A stretch of 64,000 nucleotides of DNA, taken from contig OX344752.2 in NCBI GenBank assembly GCA_947034885.2, positions 13,206,001-13,270,000 on the forward strand, given 5' to 3'. The number at the start of each line of letters is the position of its first letter. Positions within the stretch are counted from its first letter, which is position 1. The translations under genes and the position numbers were made by a program. The notes under the pieces are model-generated. The model was not told the DNA's origin, searched no databases, and was given only the letters and a program-made list of their open reading frames with translations. This DNA comes from Thuidium tamariscinum (lineage: Eukaryota; Streptophyta; Bryopsida; Hypnales; Thuidiaceae). Positions 22,925 to 35,778 of this stretch are shown one piece after another.

Positions 22925-23450
22925 TGTGCTCTTCTTTAATTTTAAAGATGGCACAACTTTAAAGAGTTACTGGGTGATACCATTTAGTGTATTCAATGTG
23001 AAACTCTTCTAAAAGACCACTAATTATGAAAGAACTTGACTTGTATTTTAGAAGTAAGTAAAAATTAGATCGACAATATTAGACGGACCAAATAATGGCC
23101 AATGAGATACTAAAGTTTTGTATGTAAGGACTAAATCTGCATCATAGTATTGAACAAGCTTTCTTGCTATATTTGTATTACAATGTTAAACATTGACCTT
23201 CCATTTTTTGGGGGGCCTAAGCAAATATCTAGTTATCTACACAAATATAAGTTCATGAATAAGCAATTGACAAATCAAATGAATAAACAATGAAAAATAA
23301 TGACAAATAAAGTGTGCATATTTGAAGAATTTTTCTCTATACTAATCCTTACAAATATCAAATACATTGTTATTATAGTCTTGAAGTTCTTTTCCTCCTC
23401 TAATAAATTTTTTTAATTATAATTATAAACAATTCACCTATTTAGTCTAC
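22925..23450. other. AT-rich intergenic DNA
   Basis: Nothing recognised beyond scattered AT-rich short frames. Confidence 0.35.
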
Positions 23451-23451
23451 A

Positions 23452-24128
23452 AGCATGCTTCATAGAAGCTTCCTCATTGTGACAATTGTGAGGCAATGAC
23501 TGCCTCTTTTGAGCTCATTGTCATTGTCATTGTGACAAACTCTAACACAATGAGCTCAAAAACTAAAAAAATTTAAAAATTGAATTTCGCCCCCCCCCCC
23601 TCCCAATCTGATTTGAACATTAAATTTTAAATATTAAAGTTTTTTAACTTTTCAAAGCCCCCTCCCCTCCTGATTTAATTTAATTATTAAATTTTGAATA
23701 TTAAATTTACTATTTTTGAATCCCCCTCCCTCCCACCCCTCTTATACTTCTCACAGGGTGGGCTTGGTTACAATGCATATGGGATAAATGGGGTAATAAC
23801 CATATCCGTATTTTGTATGAATATCCGTATCCGTATCCATATGGGTATATGTATATAGTATTAGTATTTGTATTCAGTATCAGTATCAATATTCTGTATC
23901 TATACTCTATGCCAATATTTTCTATCCATATTCTATACTCATAACTCATATACTATACCCGTATTCTATATCCGTATCCGTATCCAACGGCTCTTGATTT
24001 TTCTTGGAGGGGAGGTGGGATTTTTTAAAATTCAAATCCAACGGTTCTTGATTTTTACTGATGAGGGGGCTTAGGAAAATTAATCCAACAGGGTGTGCTG
24101 CCTCTTTTCGTCACATTGTGAAGCATAC
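23452..24128. mobile_element. Probable TIR element carrying a TATCCG hexamer array, copy 1
   Basis: Ends share ATGCTTCA, CATTGTGA and a GAGGCAG-like block in opposite orientation, suggesting degenerate TIRs. Inside are a C10 tract, several CCCCTCCC blocks, and at 23,794-23,990 a degenerate array of TATCCG/TATCCA hexamers followed by CCAACGGCTCTTGATTTTTC twice in variant form. Similar arrays at 29,736-29,935 and 42,262-42,425 suggest a family. No clean TSD was found. Confidence 0.5.
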
Positions 24129-26313
24129 CTCTTTCCTTGTTGCATATTAAGATACTACTTTTTAAAGTTTGTTTTCCAAAATTTGCATTGATCAACAATT
24201 CATATGACAACTTAGTCTATTGCCAATTTTATTCTTTAATACTGAGGATCAATCAATATATTAAAAAGTTGAGCAAGCTTGGTAGAATTTTTTATATTGC
24301 ATTGTTCTTCTCAAGCACATATGATATGAACAATCTATAGCAATATATTGGCAATGTTGTGTTAACAACAAACAATATTGAAAGTAAATCAAGTAGTTAG
24401 ATAACAATTCAATTCTTTATTAAATATAAATCAACTACGTAATGAACTAAAAAAATTAAATCAAAGTAGCAACTTGAATAAAATACTATCTGATGAGGAT
24501 AGCAACTTGAATGAATTATTGCCTAGTGAAATTAGCAACTTAATAGAACTAGATAAGCAACTTGACAAAATTACTAATTTAATTAGTAAATGATTAAATC
24601 AATGATTTGACTAATCAAATAGTAAATTTAAGATTTGCTAAATGAAATGAACAAACTATTAGTTATAAATCAAATCAACTAATAAGTGATTAGAAATCAA
24701 ACTAAAAAATTGATTAGTTCTAGCTATTACAAATCCAAAACATAAATGAAACAATCATTAACTCAAGACTCCAAAAATTGAAATACATACATGCCAAGCA
24801 AAAAAAGATCTCTATTTTTTTCAATAGCCTACAACATAAGAAATTGTAGCATATCTACCAAAGAACAATATCATCTTGATGTGAAAGGTCTTGAATGCTA
24901 ATGTCAATAAAGGAGCTTTTGTACAATGAAAACTCATTAAATGCACAACTGACTTCATTACATATGATCTTTGTTGATGGCCTCCTTCCAAGATATTATT
25001 AAGTTTTTTATTGTCTATGTCTTGAAAATCATTCAATAGCATTAGAGCATCAAGATCGTCATCATTTGAAGAAGAATTAGCATCAATATCCATACTATTA
25101 ATAACTACTAAATAATTGTTGTCTAAATTAGGGACAATAAACAATATCTTTGAAATTAAGACAAAAATAGCATCATTCTCTATAATATATGCACTTGTAT
25201 AATTTGAATTCTTTGGTTGCATATTAACACTACCAACAACAACCCTAGATTGAGATTCTACATTGACAATGAGCATAACTTCATTTACCACAGTGTAAAC
25301 ATTTGAATAATTGGGCTCAATGGCTTCATAGAAACCTTATGATACACACCATCATTGAAGGTGTCCACATTGAGCTCAACTGCTTTGACAACAAGTATCT
25401 CAAACTTACATTGACAATTGACGAATTCATCGTAGACAAGAAAAAAACTCTATCTCAATTCTACAAGGAAGATCAAGAGTTTTATTGGCAAGAGACACAT
25501 AAGCACCAAGAACCTTAGCATTAAGTATGCATCATATAGTTTTAGATTCAAGAAGAAAATGAAGTGAAGTATCAAAGATATGATCAACAAACAAACTCTA
25601 AACAATCTTGTTACCTCCTTGGGGGGTGCAATTTCTAAAAAAAATAAGGATATACGTGCAAATACCCCCACTAATTTATAAGGTGGGATTATTTTTGTCT
25701 ACTATTTTTTTGGCATTCTATGATTATATAATTTTCTAATTTGGATCATTAAAAAGGGGGCACATTAATTTTAATTTCCAAATATAAACCATGAATATAT
25801 GAGGTTCTATTTTACTATTAATTTTTTTTTCTATTGCATTCTTTTTCAACCCCATTTTTTTCCAACCTTATTTCTTTCCAACCCCATTGAAATTCAACAC
25901 CTTTCTAATTGAAATTAATAAATGGGATTTGTAATGTAAGCCCAAAACCCTTAAATACCATAAATGCACTTACGCAGTGGAATTTTAAGAGTTTCCAGTG
26001 CCAAATCTATATAAATCAATGTATTGGGTTAAATTTGGATATTAATGTCAATTAAAATGTGGTACTATGAGATATCAACTATTTTATTTTTTAAATTGAA
26101 GATTTGAACATGTTAAACTACAAAGCCAAATGGAAATAATTAATTTTGGTGAACTATGGTAATCCAAGTACAATTGGCCTTATACCTATTAGCTCATTTG
26201 AAATTGGTCAATTTATAAGATCTTGTATTGCAAATCCCAATCTTTATGGAATATATGATTTTTCTTAAACATACACCAATTGAATTCTTTTTGAACATAC
26301 ACAAAATTCTATT
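24129..26313. other. AT-rich intergenic DNA with an unassigned frame
   Basis: A minus-strand frame at 24821-25291 (156 codons) has an acidic SSSNDDDLDALMLLNDFQ stretch that is reminiscent of transposase N-termini, but I cannot assign it. The rest is low complexity with T-rich and C-rich runs near 25,800-25,900. Confidence 0.35.
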
Positions 26314-26317
26314 TTTA

Positions 26318-27241
26318 ATCCCTAAAGGTTTTTTACTATGTTTTTACCAAAATTGCTTCAAAACTATCATTTCTTAGACAACTACCAAATTTTAAGAAAA
26401 GAAAAATTTTAGACAAAAAGTAACCATATGATCTTTTATAACAGAGGTTCAAGAAGATGTTCCGCCATATAGATTACAAGATATTAGTGTTTGAAGTGAC
26501 AAAAATCATTTTTTTACCACTGCAAAAATCTAGGCAACTGTACTTCAGAAGACCATATTTGTATAAAAAAAAATACCCAAAATGATTGTAACTCTTTGGA
26601 TTCATTCTTCAAGTGAAGTTGGCTACATGCTTGAAAATTTTCAGATCATTTGAAATTGCACAACATATAGGAAAAAAATAGTAAGTAGAAAGAAGTAGAA
26701 AATGAGCCAAATTACTAAATTATTAACAATTTATTTTTAGAGTTAAAAGAAGACAATCCCAATGTTTGTAATGTTGTGTTAAGCAATATGCACCCAATTT
26801 TTTTTAAATATTAAAAATTGAGTTAAATAAAGAATTTCAAACTTTTTTTGTAGTGTAGAGATTCTATAACTAACTGCAAACCACCTCAAACTAAAAATCT
26901 TCATAACTTTTGACTCATTAATCAAAATGGAATGATTCAAATCTTTCCACTTAGATAAAAATCAAAGAAACCAATTTCAAATTTTAATTTAAAAAAAAAG
27001 TGATTTTTGAAGAAGTTTTTTTGGTTACCCGGTATGCCCGCCGAGTAAAGAAAACTACATATCATACGTACAATAACTTTTTCACTATGTAGTCAAAAGT
27101 CATGAAAATTGTTGGGCCTTAAAGCTATTCCTTGGGCACATGTTGTGTGAAAATTTCAAAGAAAAAAAATAAAAACTCCATCTATAGTGAGCTGCCCAAA
27201 ATTGCTATGTTGCCAAAAAACACAGTTTGGTCCTTTAGGGA
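26318..27241. mobile_element. TTAA-flanked TIR element (type C), copy 1
   Basis: A 924-bp element between TTAA sites (26314-26317 and 27242-27245). The left end is TCCCTAAAGGTTTTTTACTA; read inward, the right end is TCCCTAAAGGACCAAACTGT. Both TIRs then contain a TGTTTTT block and CAATTTTGG or its relative. TTAA duplication is used by piggyBac and Kolobok transposons. It matches the interrupted copy that ends at 38995. No coding capacity seen. Confidence 0.78.
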
Positions 27242-27245
27242 TTAA

Positions 27246-29430
27246 AGTTCCTCGTTTTTAGCACGTTTCTCTACTAAATACATTGATTGTAAACATAGAA
27301 TGAAACTGCTAAGACTATTAACACATTCAATGCATGGAAACATGGAGTGAAATTGGTAGACTACTAATACATTTTTGGTACAACTTTGAACATAGCCTCT
27401 CCAGCATCTATAAATTGATGACCTGCCAATTAATGACCTAACCAATTGATGACCTGAGCACCAAACCAACTCACAAAGTAACAACACTAATTAAGACTTT
27501 TGGTTCAATAAATGAATATTAAAGGGGGGGGATTACCCTAAATCTATTTTTTTTCTAATGCACCCCATTAATTTGCACTCTATAGAATTTAGAAGACATT
27601 TGATGACATTTTCTATACATTATAGTAAATAAACCAAATTATAATTTTTACCTCAAATGATTATTTGGCACCCTAAATTTGTTCATACTTATATATGTAA
27701 TTTTTTTGCTCACTGCATCCTTCAAGGTCACCTCCTTATTGCATGTTGGTGGATGAGAGAAGAATACATTCTTAAATGTTTTTTGATTTATAATGAATGT
27801 CACCAAAAGGTTGACTTGCACATAAAAAAAGTTACAAATTGAATAAGATTGGGGGAAGCTAAGGATCAACAACTCCCACATCTAGACTTGAACTTTGTAA
27901 CTTCTTACACAAGCTTCTAGTGTCTCTAATAAGGAGTTAGGGATAAAAAGCTATTCTACCAAGAAAACCGTCATCTATGTAGTCAATAAAGCTTGCAATC
28001 CTACAAATTTCTTGTAGATAAGAAGCGCAAGAAATTCGATAAAATTTGCCAAATACTTGAATTGAAATAAGGCAAAAACTAAATGGATGAGCAATAAAGA
28101 GAAAGGTCACCAAAAATAATATATAAGTTGAAGTTGGACAATAGAGGATAACACTACCACAATCCAGGAGAAATTTTAGCATAACCAGCTAAAATTCTAT
28201 ATTTTCTTGGATCAGTTGGTTTTCTAAAGTATACTTTGAGTTAGGCCTTAAAAAAGAAAGAATATTATCTTTTTTTTCTTCTAAAATGATTGTTTTTTCT
28301 CCTAAATTTTTTTATTCAATTTGAAAATTGTAGATTTCAACCAGCTAACTAGTAAGGAACTACCAATACGTCTTGTTCATTGAACACTACCACCATGAGT
28401 AATACTAAACAAAATGAGAAACAAAAAAATACAAACAAACGCACAAGTAGAATGAAGCTACTTGATTGCAAAATTTAAATACAATGCTACAAACTTTGCA
28501 ACCACAAATTATGCTTGAAAACAAGAAAAAAAAAAACTTGAAAGACTTAAGAAGATCAAAGAGGCACACTACACAAATTTTATAATCCTTGAAATGCTAT
28601 TGAAAAACAAAAATTAGAAGGTCTATAGGGAATTTTGGTGGGCACATTTAAGAGATGGTGACAAGAATTGTTAACATCTAAATATTGCACAAGCATTAAG
28701 AAAATCTCAATAATAGGATTCAAAAGAAAAATTAGACTAGCAAATAGAGAGTTCTCCTTAGCTATTGAGTACTTAATACAGTAGAAGCCTTCTCCCCTCT
28801 CAAGCTTCTAGCAATGTGAGAGCTTTGGCCTTCAAGCCCAAACTCCTAGTTGACAAAGGTACAAATAAGAAAAGGGTCAACAATAAGAAAAAATAACTAC
28901 TAAAAAACAAACTATTGTGTGAATAATCCTATATTGAAAACATACATAACATTCAATATTTCAATAGTATGCACTATTAGTGTCTTTGTTCTACATTGGA
29001 TGGTATAGAATATCTTACACTTAACAATACTTCATCAATAGCTATATAGATGGTAGAGGCTCAATGTAATGAACAAGCCATGTACATGAAGCAAAGGCAA
29101 TGGACATGAGGGATATTGAATGCTTTGCAATTTCATTTCAATTAGCAAATATTTGACATTAGTGTTCAATATTCAAATTTAGGTGAGCAAACTCTACATA
29201 ATTAAAAACTTAATCTTGAAGACTACTTAAAAGCATTTTCTTACTTGTAAACACATACTAAGGTAGAATAAATCTATTATAGACAAATAAATCATTTTAG
29301 GCACCTAAAAAATGATCTATAAATTTGTAAGTTCCTTGACTATATCTATTCCAAAAATAGTCAAAAAATTCTATATCTAGTACCAATACCAATTTTTTTT
29401 AAACATTTTTTGAAATTTGTAATGATAGGA
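27246..29430. other. AT-rich intergenic DNA, nothing delimited
   Basis: Short frames only, no conserved protein, no paired ends detected. Confidence 0.35.
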
Positions 29431-29735
29431 TCTTACATTAAATTGATTTGAAAACATGTGGAAAAAATTTCAAAGTTTTTCTTTATGTAGATTGTAGGAT
29501 GTTAGTATTTGAATGTTCAAAATAAGTTTTTTTCAGTCCACAAAGAACAAAGCAGGTGCTCTTTAGTAACTGACAATGTCCTAAAACGTGGCTGCATATC
29601 CTTGGTCAATTAATTTTTCCCTCTTGTCCCTTAAGAAATTTATAGGCCATTGATTGTTTCAAAAAAAGATGCTTACCCTTGAAATCACCATTGATTTTCC
29701 AAAAAATCATAAGCCATTGATCTTGTGGGATTTAA

Positions 29736-29935
29736 TCCGAATACGGATATAAATACAATATCATATATGAATATGTAGTGATACTGGATATGGATACCAT
29801 ATCATATGTGAATACGTAGTAAATATCATATACAAATATGAATATTAGATATGAATATGGATATGGATACAAATATGATTGGATACAATACAGGGATATG
29901 AATACAATACCAAGATACAATACAAATATGGCATG
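29736..29935. repeat. Degenerate ATACGGATA/ATATGAATA hexamer array, copy 2
   Basis: About 200 bp of iterated GGATAT, GAATAT and AATACA hexamers, the reverse-complement sense of the array at 23,794-23,990. A G9 tract follows at about 29,985. It lies in a segment (about 29,560-30,090) that interrupts the type C element. Confidence 0.7.
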
Positions 29936-30215
29936 AATTGTCCCATATTGTTTGTCAATGAAATCGGTTTCTCAAAATTACAAAGGGGGGGGAGAAGAAT
30001 AAAAGTTTTAAATTTTAAAACTTTAAATTAAAATTTTTTTTGGCAATTTCTGCCACTTTTTTAGACATTGTGACATAATGTCCTGAAAAGGTGGAGAAAC
30101 TACCAAATCCAAATTTTAGCAGGTGAATCATATGAAAAGTAGTTCAAAACAATTGTGCTTCTTTGGATTTATTGCTGAGGCCAAGCAAAGTACTTGCCTA
30201 AAAAATTTCACATTA

Positions 30216-30950
30216 GGGTCATTGCAAGAAACACTTGTACTATTTTGTGTCACATGTTGCATGCTGATCAGTTTTTTGGCCATAACTTTTGTGTTTTAGC
30301 TCCAAATGACTCAAGATTTATAGGGGAGGTACTTATAACTATTATACACCTTCCTTGATTTTTTTCATAATTTTCAAAAATAGTTTACTATCCAAAAGTA
30401 GACCCCGATTGGATGTCATACTTAGTAGTTTAGGGATTTTTAGTACTTGAGCTATACCTTTTTTTAATGATTTTGAGATGAAATTTGGATGAGATGGTCT
30501 TCTAGTAGATTTTTAGCTTTCCAGGAAAGGATTTTAAAAAAAAGTTAATTTTGTGAGGTGTGGAGGTCTACAAAGTGAGCTCCCTTCTGCTTGTATTTTG
30601 AAACATATAAAATATTATTTTGGTGGGTTTTTTTGTGAATGACCATCTCCATAAAGTTTTTGCAAATAGTCACTTTTTATTTTTTGAAAATACTTATTTT
30701 TAATATTTTTTCCTAATTTTTGAATCAAAATACCTATTTTCTTGAGATTTGGCACTTTTCAAGTTCTCCTACTTAGAGAATTTTTCTATCAATTTCCTTC
30801 GGTGAAAACCTTCATTTTAGAGGTGTATACATTATTCATATTTTTTTTTTAAATTTAAAATTAGTTTTCTAATTTTATAGTACTACTGAAAAAATCATGA
30901 GTATTGTTGGAAAACGCAACAAATAGGACAGGTGTTTCTTGCAATGACCC
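30216..30950. mobile_element. 4-bp-TSD TIR element, type A copy 2
   Basis: A 735-bp element with ends GGGTCATTGCAAGAAACACT and, inward from the right, GGGTCATTGCAAGAAACACC, flanked by ATTA (30212-30215 and 30951-30954). Flanking sequence joins to match the type C element, proving an insertion. It is collinear with 14896-15626. The TIR similarity extends over about 30 bp. No transposase coding sequence. Confidence 0.88.
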
Positions 30951-32828
30951 ATTATTTGGAATTATAAAACATATAGGAAAAAAATAGTTAGTTGAAAGAA
31001 GTAGCAAATGATTCAAAATACAAAAGTGTTAAGAATTGATAAGGAATTGAAAAATGCCAATCTCAATGGTTGCAATGTTGTAGTAAACAATTTACATCCC
31101 ATTTTTTTTTGAAAAATATTGAAGATTGAGTAATATAAAAGACTTCAAAGTTTGTATTAGGGTTGTTGCAAGAAACACTGTGCAAAAAGCGTAGCATTTT
31201 CAATAGTACTTTTTTTTTCAAGGAGTACTTTAAAATTAGAAAAAAAAGTTTAAAAAAAAGTGAAAAGTATGTTTCATGTATAAACCTGTAGAATGATTTA
31301 GATCCTAATTGGTAATTCTAAATCCTAAGTGTAAAGTTCGTTCAAGGAGGACTTTAAATAGGACTTGCTTCTAATACACCTAATTGTCATTGCAACTAAC
31401 ACTAAGAAGTCAATTTGCCCTTTAAAACCACAATAAGTATTTTTCTCCCATTAAATTACTAATTAATAAATTAATTTCCATTCTTAAAAAGAAAACACAA
31501 AGAGTAAAAACTCTCCCAGTTTTGTAATTCTTCCTTTAGCCTTTAGCCAATCAAATTGCTCTTCTTAGCAAACCAAATTGGATTGGCCTTTGCAGCCTCC
31601 ACTAGCCTTCACAGCATTTCCAAATTGATTTGGATCTTTTAGCTCACTCCTACTTGGCCGCCTCACCAACCAAATCAAACTTGTCTCCTCCCAAGGATTT
31701 ACAGCTCAAAGCTTCCACCAACATAATTCTTCTCCCATTTGGACTTAATCCATTTTTTTTAATACTTATTTTTTTAATTTATTTTTCACTCCTTCCCAGA
31801 TCAACTTGATCCTAACTCCTAATCGGTAATTGATATGAGCTTAACCCTAGGCTGTCCAAGTGGTCAGATTATGACCACTGAGAATTATAAAAAGCCTTGG
31901 AGCCATCTGAGATTTGGGTGGATGGGTGGGACCAAATATGGGTTACAAAGCTGGCGTTTAGGAGGACAGTAATCATGTAAATGCGCAAACAATTGCGTAC
32001 ATTTTGGGTGGTAGGGTAGGCAAATAGATCAATGAGACAAATACAGGACATGGCAGTTGGGTCGAATGTCCTAAAAATGACCGGGAAGAGCCGGTAGCCA
32101 ACCGTTGGGCTTTGGATTCGAGGGTCGTGGTAGAGACAGTCTCGTAGGGTTTACGATGTTCATGGACTCTTGTTGCTTTCAGCGTGAGAGAGTAGCACGG
32201 ATGACTAACTTACAACACAGGGTTGTTGATCATGACGAGTGAGAGCATTTGCTTCATTTGTAGGAAAATTCCGAAGGCACTCACACGGATTTTCGATTCA
32301 GCATCCAAGGTTGCTACTATACCTTGTTGAGAGAATATGAGTAGGGTGAGTGGAGAGAGAGCAAGAATGCATCATTTTTGTGATTGTCGGGAGAAGGCGG
32401 GTGGGTAGGACTACCGAGTGGGGGCCTTTTGCGATCAGCACTACTTCCACTTCGATCACTGATGAGTGATACTTTGGATTCTTGAAGGATATTGGCCAAC
32501 ATGACTACAACATTGTGGTTTGGGAGGGCTACAAAGGAAGAAGTATTTGATGTGCAAGATAAGTTGTTTCATTGGGCATTGGATAGAGGAGCGAGTAAGG
32601 TGATTGCACAAAACGTGGTCAATTGTTTATAAGAAGATTTTCTTCTCTCACTGCCTAAACCCCACTGTAATCACAAGTGGAGTAGCAAACCAGGGCCACA
32701 CAATTGGCGCTACTTATGTCGCAGGCAGATTGCAAGGTTGCTAGGGTGGTCGGAGTTGTATCCTGAAGGAGATAGTCGTGGAATTCCGCAATTCTTCAAC
32801 CTCTTCTTGCGCATGAAACAGTGGCCCG

Positions 32829-34028
32829 ATGATGAAAGCCGAGGCGAGGAAGAAGGCTACTCAGGCTCTCGAAGCGAGACCTGCCCCGCAACGAGGACGG
32901 ATTCGAAGAGCGCTGGTAGCAGCCCGAAATGGTGTTCAACAAGGAAGCGTCTCAGATAGGTTGATGCAGAACAAGGCATCAATCGGAACAACCGTGCCAA
33001 GCAGCTCTAAAGGTGCTACTCCGGAATTCTCCGTGGTAGAGGAAGGTGGTAGGACACAGGCTGTCAGGGAGGTGGTAGGTGGTGATGGGAGAGGACAAGG
33101 AGATAATATTGATGAAGTGGATATAGCTCAGCCACATTGCAATGTCAGTGTACAAAATGTGATTGCAGGGAGGGAGATAGGATTGCCAAATTAAAAAAAA
33201 ACTCATTTTCGTTTAGGGTTCAATACATTTGAAGTAGGTGAAGGTAGTACGCCAGCAAGATTGGATCACAGAGTGAGTGAGGGAAAGAGCATAGTTTGTG
33301 GTCGTGTGAAGCGAAATTTCAATCAGCGACAGCCAAGAGGATGGATACCACCTGAAATTCAGGTTGGTGGTAGAACACCACCTATACTAAGGTCGAGAGT
33401 ACGACTTGCAATAGAAAAGGAGCAGCGACTAGTGGCATCACCACAACATTCACCAAGCTCGGGTTGCAATCAACGGCGTCAACGCTGCAGACGTGGGTCT
33501 TCGTTGACAATTGGCCCTATTGATCCACTGAGCAATTTTGATGTTCACGGGCATAGTAATGAGGAACTATTGGAGCCAAGAATTGATACGCAAGAAGAAG
33601 GGATGCAAGAGCAGTCGGCGCAAGTGATAGGTCCATCGCGGCGTGCATTGAATCTTGGGCCTGCATTTGACAATGCTGCCCGAACTGGAGAATGGTTACA
33701 GTCATTGCCTCATGTCCCAGTGATACATCCACTTCCAAGGCCAATTGCGTCACAAGGTCTGAATTTGGATAGGGGGCCACAGCAGTTCCAAACTTTAGTG
33801 GAACTAGCAGTGACTGTAGTAGAGATGGAGGGAACTTGTGCTAATAGCATTGAAGAAGGAACCCCACATCTCGTGCACCATCGATTGACGGTCGATGACG
33901 GAGGTTTGCCAATTTGCAAAGATGGTTTTCTGACACCTCAGTGCAGTACGTCTCCGTCTCCAAGCCTCCAAGTCGATGGTTTGGAAGTTTCCACAACAGA
34001 TTCTTGTGACACAACTTGGGTGTCTTGA
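32829..34028 (+). pseudogene. Upstream frame of the piggyBac element (disordered N-terminal region)
   Basis: A single reading frame of 400 codons broken by one TAA (33192-33194). It is rich in Arg, Gly, Pro, Gln and Glu with no recognised domain (PQRGRIRRALVAARNG, RRQRCRRGSS). The transposase continues in another frame from about 34,030-34,046, where TTTCACAG followed by GTAATA could be a splice site; an intron or a frameshift would explain the change. I infer it is the N-terminal extension of the transposase or a separate accessory protein. Confidence 0.45.
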
Positions 34029-34045
34029 TTACGCTGATTTCACAG

Positions 34046-35778
34046 GTAATAACTCTTCTGATGATGATAACTCAGATTGGCTCTTGCTTGAGGATGAGGA
34101 TGCAATAGATGTAGAGGCCCCTTTTGATGTTGAGCAATATAGAGAGTATACATACATAGATCCCATTCAGAAGGCTGCAATTGAAAGAATTCGCTTTCTA
34201 TATAGAGATTCTGAGTAGAGCAATTTACGTTCAACCTTGCTTGGTGACCGAGCGAGTTTCACAGGGCCGTTTCCTGGTCCAATTCAACGCTTCACTAGGA
34301 ACAAGCCTCCTGCACGTTCCTTCTTTGACTTGTGGTTTGATGATGCCACCCTAGACCGGCTTGTGTTTGAGACAAATACATATGCTGCACAACTAGCTAG
34401 TAACTTAGGTGACCCAAGATGAAGAGGCAGGGTAGCAGGGACAAACGGTGGAAGCCGTTGGACTCCAACCACTAGATTAGAGCTCCGTGCTTTTTTTGGG
34501 GTCTCAATTTTAATGGGGCTGAAGACTTCACCTTCCATCCGCGACTATTGGCGGGAAGATGTCTTTTGGAGGTGTGGTGTTATTCTACAAGTTTTTTCTC
34601 ATGACCGCTTCGAATCACTTTTACGTTGCATCCACTGCACCAATAACTCCACAATTTGTCGGGATAAGGAGGATCCTTCGTACGATAAGCTTTTCAAGAT
34701 TCGTTGGTTGCTCCAACACTTTGTTGCAGTGTCGCAACGACTTTATAACCCTGAAAAATGGCTAACCTGCGATGAAATTATGATCGCTTATAGGGGCTTT
34801 CGAAGTCCTTGTCGGCAATATATGCCCGCCAAGCCGACGAGGTATGGCTTTAAATTTTGGGCTGCCGTATGTGTAGATTCGAGTTTCATTTGGAATATCA
34901 TTCCTTATCTCGATAGTAGTGGAGTACCTGAACTTGGTTTGGGAGAACGTGTAGTCCACCAGCTTACAGCTGGTTTGCAACATCGAGGGCATAGTATCTG
35001 TGTTGACAACTTTTTCACGGGACCATCTCTATTTGACGGATTCTTACGCCGTAGCATTTATGCAACTGGAATTGTCAAAGGACAACACTTGGGCTTTCCC
35101 TCTATGCTTTCAAGGTTCAAAAAAGGTGAACATCCACGTTCTACCATTTTCTGGGCAATGCATTCAAGCGGAAGAATGGCAGCATCTGTGTGGTACGATT
35201 CTAAGCCCGTGACATTTTTGAGTACTTTAGCAGACCCTATAGGGCCCACAATTGCTCATCGTTGGCTGAAAGGAGAGAGGAAGGAGATTCTGACCACACC
35301 GCAGCAAGTTGAATATCAAATCAACATGTGCGGTGTGGATCTTGTAGACCAAATGAGGAATAACTACACGACCCAGTTTCACAGCAAGAAATGGTGGCAT
35401 AAGTATCTTATGTTTATCATAGATTCTGTTCTCCACAATGCCTGGGTGTGTTTTAGGCATGACAGACGTGCAAGGGGTGAGAGGAAAGTGCGGCGCATAA
35501 ATTTTATGTATGAAGTCGCTTTCGGCCTCATACTACCAAAGATACCTTTGCCACGTACTTGTTCCCGCTGGAATCGTCATCCCTCGACTCTCCATTTTCT
35601 ACAAACTGATCCTGAACTTCGGCGCAGATGTTGTGTTTGCAAGCGCAGACAGGCGGACTATTGTAGAGCTTGCGGATTTGTCTATATGTGTAGGGATCCT
35701 TGTTTTCCGAAGGTACATTCGTCCAAAAAATGGGCATTGCGAGCCTACGACTTCGGTGCTCGCCACCATCGTAACTAA
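34046..35778 (+). pseudogene. piggyBac transposase (DDE_Tnp_1_7), two in-frame stops
   Basis: The frame carries an acidic stretch (NSSDDDNSDWLLLEDEDA), then the start of the transposase domain (FFDLWFDDATLDRLVFETN), the LRAFFGVSILMGLKTSPSIR block and the catalytic core. Counting from the methionine at 34513, the acidic residues of the triad are D87 in WLTCDEIMIAYRG, D165 in SICVDNFFTG and D276 (with D279) in GVDLVDQMR, matching D268, D346 and D447/D450 of insect piggyBac. The end carries the cysteine-rich zinc-binding domain (CCVC, CRAC, CRDPCF and H402). From the piggyBac family this enzyme would cut and paste at TTAA. A TAG at 34216 and a TGA at 34420 interrupt the N-terminal part; from 34423 to 35778 the frame is open. 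The copy is therefore probably inactive, though not old, because the catalytic part is undamaged. Confidence 0.9.

Noticed and set aside
24821-25291. 156-codon minus-strand frame as a transposase
   Set aside because: Only an acidic stretch is suggestive; no catalytic motif or flanking TIRs support it.
33261-34028. 255-codon frame as an independent host gene
   Set aside because: It lies inside the piggyBac element between its two TIRs and shares a frame with the piece before it, so it belongs to the transposon.
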